The notes beneath the pieces are model-generated. The model saw only the letters and a program-made list of their open reading frames with translations. It was not told where the DNA came from and made no database searches. From an uncultured Ilumatobacter sp. (GTDB lineage Bacteria; Actinomycetota; Acidimicrobiia; Acidimicrobiales; Ilumatobacteraceae), in contig CALCXK010000006.1 in the NCBI GenBank assembly GCA_937905835.1, forward strand, positions 6,804-70,803: a DNA stretch of 64,000 nucleotides, read 5' to 3'. Each line of letters opens with the position of its first letter. Position 1 is the first letter of the stretch. Both the position numbers and the translations under genes were made by a program. Below, one piece after another: positions 60,548 through 64,000 of the stretch.

Positions 60548-63500
60548 GTGTCCTACCCAGAAGTCGACCCCCAACCGAACTTCCCGCAGCTTGAGGAAAA
60601 AATTCTCAGAGGCTGGGAGGCCGATAACACGTTTCAGGCGTCGATTGATCAGCGTGATCCTGGAACGAACGGCGACAACGAGTTCGTGTTCTACGACGGC
60701 CCACCGTTTGCCAACGGTTTGCCGCACTATGGACACTTGCTGACCGGCTACGTCAAAGACGCCATCCCGCGCTATCAGACGATGCGGGGTAAACGTGTCG
60801 AGCGGCGCTTCGGCTGGGACTGTCACGGCCTGCCAGCTGAGGTCAAGGCCGAACAGGAGCTTGGTATCTCCGGACACCCAGAAATCGCTGCGTTCGGCAT
60901 CGACAAGTTCAACGAGGCGTGTCGCTCGAGCGTCCTACAGTTCACAAACGATTGGGAAGAATACGTTGGCCGTCAGGCCCGCTGGGTCGACTTCGAAAAC
61001 GACTACAAGACGCTTGACCTCTCGTACATGGAGAGCGTCATGTGGGCGTTTAAGACGCTCCACGACAAGGGCCTCATCTACGAAGGCTTCCGAGTTTTGG
61101 CGTACTGCTGGCGTTGTGAAACACCGCTTTCCAACACCGAAACCCGGATGGACGACACGTACAAGGACCGACAGGACCCTGCCGTTACCGTGGCCTTCAC
61201 GCTCGACAGCGGCGAGAAGATGGTCGCCTGGACCACCACACCGTGGACGCTGCCGTCGAACCTGGCGCTCGCGGTCGGTCCCGACATTGACTATGCGGTG
61301 CTCGAACAAGACGGCCAGCGGTACATCATCGCCGACGCCTTGGTCGACAACCACGCGGCCGAGTTCGGCGCGGCCCAACGCGTCGCCACACTCAAGGGCA
61401 CTGATCTCGTTGGCCGTCGTTACACGCCGATCTTCGACTACTTCACCGACACCGAACTGCACGGCACGGAGAACGCCTGGCAGGTATTGGGGGCCGACTT
61501 CGTCTCGACCGAAGACGGCACCGGCATCGTGCACATGGCGCCTGGCTTCGGCGAAGACGACCAAATCGCCTGCAACGAGGCAGGCATCCCCACGCTGTGC
61601 CCGATGGACGAGCACGGCTGTTACACGGCAGAAATCGCCGATCATGTCGGCACACACGTGTTGGACGCCAACAAGCAGATCATCGTGGACTTGAAGGCTC
61701 GCGGCCCGCTCGCCGACGGCGGTGTGCTGGTGCGCCACGCCACGTATGACCACTCGTATCCGCACTGCTGGCGCTGCGCCGAGCCGCTTGTCTATCGCGC
61801 CATCTCGTCATGGTTTGTCGAGGTCACCGCATTCCGCGATCGCATGGTTGAACTGAACCAGGACATCACCTGGCAGCCGGCGCACATCAAGGAAGGCAGC
61901 TTCGGCAAGTGGATCGAGAATGCCCGTGACTGGGCGATCAGTCGCAACCGATTCTGGGGGTCACCGATCCCGGTGTGGAAATCCGATAACCCGGATTTCC
62001 CACGCCTCGACGTCTACGGGTCGCTTGCTGAACTGGAAACCGATTTTGCAGATTGTCTCGGGGGAGCGGCTGTGACCGACCTCCACCGACCAGAGGTCGA
62101 CGATCTCGTGCGCCCGAATCCCGACGACCCGTCAGGGATGTCGATGATGCGCCGGGTGCCTGAGGTGCTCGACTGCTGGTTTGAGTCGGGGTCGATGCCG
62201 TTCGCTCAGGTGCACTATCCGTTCGAGAACCAGGACTGGTTCGAGAACCACTATCCCGGTGACTTCATTGTTGAGTACATCGGCCAAACTCGCGGCTGGT
62301 TCTACACCCTGCATGTGCTGGCCACAGCCCTGTTCGACCGGCCCGCATTCTCCAACTGTGTCAGCCACGGCATCGTGCTCGGCAACGACGGAGCAAAGAT
62401 GTCGAAGTCGCTGAACAACTATCCCGACCCCCGGGAGATGTTCGACACACACGGGGCTGACGCCATGCGCTGGCACTTGCTCAGCTCGGCAATCCTGCGG
62501 GGTGGCGATGGCATGGTGACGGAGAACGGAATGCGCGAAACGGTGCGCCACGTGCTCCTGCCGCTCTGGAACTCCTGGTACTTCCTGACCTTGTACGCCA
62601 ATGCCGCCGGCTATCAGGGCCGATTCAGGACCGACTCGACTCACGTACTCGACCAGTATGTGTTGGCCAAGACGCGCGACCTAGTGGTCGACACCACTGC
62701 GTCGCTCGATGCCTACGACCTGTTCGCTGCGTGCCAGCACGTGCGGGACTATCTCGACGTTTTGACCAACTGGTATGTGCGCCGTAGCCGGAGCCGTTTC
62801 TGGGAGGGCGATGACGAGGCAATTGACACCATGCACACGGTGTTGTCGATCCTCGTCCGTGTGACGGCTCCGATGCTGCCGTTCATCTCTGAGGCCATCC
62901 ACGCGGGCATGAGCGACGGAGCAGTCGACACGGCCCGCTCGGTCCACCTACACGACTGGCCGTCTGCTGACGAACTCCCTGCCAACGACGACCTTGTTGC
63001 CTCGATGGATCTCGTCCGCGATGTCTGCTCGTCTACGCTCTCGGTCCGCAAGGCGCACAAGCGTCGCGTGCGGCTCCCGCTCAACTCGTTGACCGTGGCG
63101 ACTCCCGACGCGGCCCGACTCGCTGATTTCACCTCGCTGATCTCCGATGAGGTCAACGTGCGCCACGTCGTATTGACTGACGATGTCGCGTCCGTTGCAA
63201 CCGAGCAGTTGCAACTCGTCCCTCAGACCCTTGGCCCGCGACTCGGCAAGAACGTCCAGAATGTCATCAAGGCGCACAAGTCGGGCGACTGGTCGAGCAC
63301 CGACGGGCCAGAGGGTCTCCTCGTGGTCGTCGGTGGCGTGGAGTTGATGGAGGGGGAGTACACCCTCGCCCTCGTCGCAGGTGACGACCTTGGTGAAGGA
63401 CAGGCCAGTGCAGGGCTGAGTAAGTCGGTTGGAGTGATTGCCCTCGACATCGAGGTGACCGAAGAACTCGAAATTGAGGGCCGTGCCCGCGACCTGGTAC

Positions 63501-63712
63501 GGCTGGTGCAGCAGGCTCGCCGCGACGCTGATCTCAAGGTGTCGGACCGGATCGACCTCACGATCGTCGCTCCGCAGATGTGGATCGACGCGGTTTCAGA
63601 GCACGAAGCACTGATCAGCGGCGAGACACTTGCCACGTCAGTGACCACGGACCTGAGTGTCGACGAAAAGAGCGACCCTTCGATCAGCGTGGTACGCGCA
63701 GTTGAACGCTGA
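60548..63712 (+). CDS. ileS: Isoleucyl-tRNA synthetase (eukaryote-like type)
   Basis: 1054 residues from a GTG. The HIGH region is [13 protein letters not shown] near residue 52, and [12 protein letters not shown] is near 617. The editing domain (about 190-400) is present: [15 protein letters not shown] near 229. The length and the [11 protein letters not shown] block after the HIGH region indicate the eukaryote-like IleRS class, which in other bacteria is often less sensitive to mupirocin. It charges tRNA-Ile. Gene order divIVA-ileS-lysine-rich gene matches Streptomyces. Confidence 0.95.
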   Translation: MSYPEVDPQPNFPQLEEKILRGWEADNTFQASIDQRDPGTNGDNEFVFYDGPPFANGLPHYGHLLTGYVKDAIPRYQTMRGKRVERRFGWDCHGLPAEVKAEQELGISGHPEIAAFGIDKFNEACRSSVLQFTNDWEEYVGRQARWVDFENDYKTLDLSYMESVMWAFKTLHDKGLIYEGFRVLAYCWRCETPLSNTETRMDDTYKDRQDPAVTVAFTLDSGEKMVAWTTTPWTLPSNLALAVGPDIDYAVLEQDGQRYIIADALVDNHAAEFGAAQRVATLKGTDLVGRRYTPIFDYFTDTELHGTENAWQVLGADFVSTEDGTGIVHMAPGFGEDDQIACNEAGIPTLCPMDEHGCYTAEIADHVGTHVLDANKQIIVDLKARGPLADGGVLVRHATYDHSYPHCWRCAEPLVYRAISSWFVEVTAFRDRMVELNQDITWQPAHIKEGSFGKWIENARDWAISRNRFWGSPIPVWKSDNPDFPRLDVYGSLAELETDFADCLGGAAVTDLHRPEVDDLVRPNPDDPSGMSMMRRVPEVLDCWFESGSMPFAQVHYPFENQDWFENHYPGDFIVEYIGQTRGWFYTLHVLATALFDRPAFSNCVSHGIVLGNDGAKMSKSLNNYPDPREMFDTHGADAMRWHLLSSAILRGGDGMVTENGMRETVRHVLLPLWNSWYFLTLYANAAGYQGRFRTDSTHVLDQYVLAKTRDLVVDTTASLDAYDLFAACQHVRDYLDVLTNWYVRRSRSRFWEGDDEAIDTMHTVLSILVRVTAPMLPFISEAIHAGMSDGAVDTARSVHLHDWPSADELPANDDLVASMDLVRDVCSSTLSVRKAHKRRVRLPLNSLTVATPDAARLADFTSLISDEVNVRHVVLTDDVASVATEQLQLVPQTLGPRLGKNVQNVIKAHKSGDWSSTDGPEGLLVVVGGVELMEGEYTLALVAGDDLGEGQASAGLSKSVGVIALDIEVTEELEIEGRARDLVRLVQQARRDADLKVSDRIDLTIVAPQMWIDAVSEHEALISGETLATSVTTDLSVDEKSDPSISVVRAVER

Positions 63713-63802
63713 AAAAGTGACGGTGTGTCGTTGTGATGATCGTCGCAATCGCCCACCTACGCAGGTAGAGTCCGGCGCTCAATAACGTCACAAGGAGCGC
63801 TC

Positions 63803-64000
63803 ATGTCCGCACCGAAATCGTCGAAATCCGCCAAAAAGTCTGTTGCCAAGAAGTCGGCAGCAAAGAAGGTGGATGTGAAGAAGCCTGTGACCAAGCAGGT
63901 GGTAGCACGCAAGGCAGTGAAAAAGGCCACTGTCGCAAAGACGGCTGCCAAGAAGGCGGTTGCCAAGAAGGCGGTTGCCAAGAAGGCGGTTGCCAAGAAG
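63803..64000 (+). CDS. Lysine/alanine-rich protein, truncated by the window (possible DksA/TraR family)
   Basis: 66 codons from the ATG at 63803, preceded by AAGGAG 5 bases upstream; the frame continues past the right edge. The visible part is composed of KKSxAKK-type repeats rich in Lys, Ala and Val, with no hydrophobic or folded region. In Streptomyces the gene after ileS encodes a DksA/TraR zinc-finger protein with such a lysine-rich start, so that is the best guess. A histone H1-like or HU-type tail is the alternative. The DNA contains a 15-bp tandem repeat at the end. Confidence 0.6.
   Translation, partial: MSAPKSSKSAKKSVAKKSAAKKVDVKKPVTKQVVARKAVKKATVAKTAAKKAVAKKAVAKKAVAKK
63946..64000 (+). 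repeat. 15-bp tandem repeat coding for AKKAV
   Basis: TGCCAAGAAGGCGGT occurs three times head to tail (63946-63990) with a fourth partial copy (63991-64000) running off the window. It lies inside the lysine-rich gene and encodes the repeat AKKAV. Copy number may vary between strains. Confidence 0.95.

Noticed and set aside
63946..64000. Short tandem repeats as a CRISPR array
   Set aside because: The units are contiguous with no spacers and lie inside a coding frame.

Overview
The window is about 64 kb of high-GC chromosomal DNA from an actinobacterium. Signs for this are a WhiB regulator, an MtrA-MtrB-lipoprotein operon, a PimB-type mannosyltransferase, an F420-type luciferase-like oxidoreductase, a division cluster without ftsA that ends in sepF-divIVA-ileS, and many GTG starts. 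The mix of genes, with a canonical GT5 glgA, no mycolate genes and a rearranged dcw cluster, fits class Acidimicrobiia (Ilumatobacter-like) best. That placement is inference, because no 16S gene is present. I saw no prophage, insertion sequence, CRISPR array or tRNA; the window looks like core chromosome.

Left part (1-17 kb): a truncated TauD-type dioxygenase diverges from glgA-glgC (glycogen synthesis). Then come an LLM oxidoreductase, a class A penicillin-binding protein, a zinc-ribbon coiled-coil protein, a YdjM-like membrane protein and a histidine phosphatase. The RNase P RNA gene (rnpB) is on the minus strand, followed by two Tat-exported ferritin-like proteins. A minus-strand, translationally coupled module follows: glpD, an alkyl-DHAP-synthase-like flavoprotein, a 4-TM protein and an FGGY kinase. 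It diverges from a GlpC-like Fe-S protein whose second cysteine domain has decayed.

Middle part (17-42 kb): whiB, trpD, a GHMP (homoserine) kinase, and a DEDD-exonuclease/UvrC-like fusion that diverges from a NYN-domain protein across a LexA-like box. Next are queG, pimB-type GT4, a 4-TM protein, an SRPBCC protein and a ROK glucokinase (a run resembling the mycobacterial PIM region), then alaC, an ACT protein, glpK, pfkA, an mtrA-mtrB-lipoprotein operon, an inositol-phosphatase-family gene, dinB, a DUF3040 protein, a degenerate ROK protein, an acyl-CoA dehydrogenase, an HNH protein and an LplA-like protein.

Right part (42.5-64 kb): a compact plus-strand division and cell-wall (dcw) cluster, mraZ-rsmH-ftsL-ftsI-murE-mraY-murD-ftsW-murG-murC-murB-ftsQ-ftsZ-yggS-sepF-divIVA-ileS. 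Most genes overlap by ATGA, GTGA or TGATG. murF, ddl, ftsA, pgeF and ylmG are absent from it. A ladder of TGGGG boxes at about 10-bp spacing precedes mraZ. The window ends inside a lysine-rich repeat-coding gene downstream of ileS.

The most interesting points are the LexA-like box between the exonuclease and NYN genes, the six-box MraZ operator, the missing murF together with a MurG lacking the HEQN motif, the charged disordered tails on FtsI, FtsW and FtsQ, the degenerate ROK protein, and the truncated LpqB-like partner of MtrAB.
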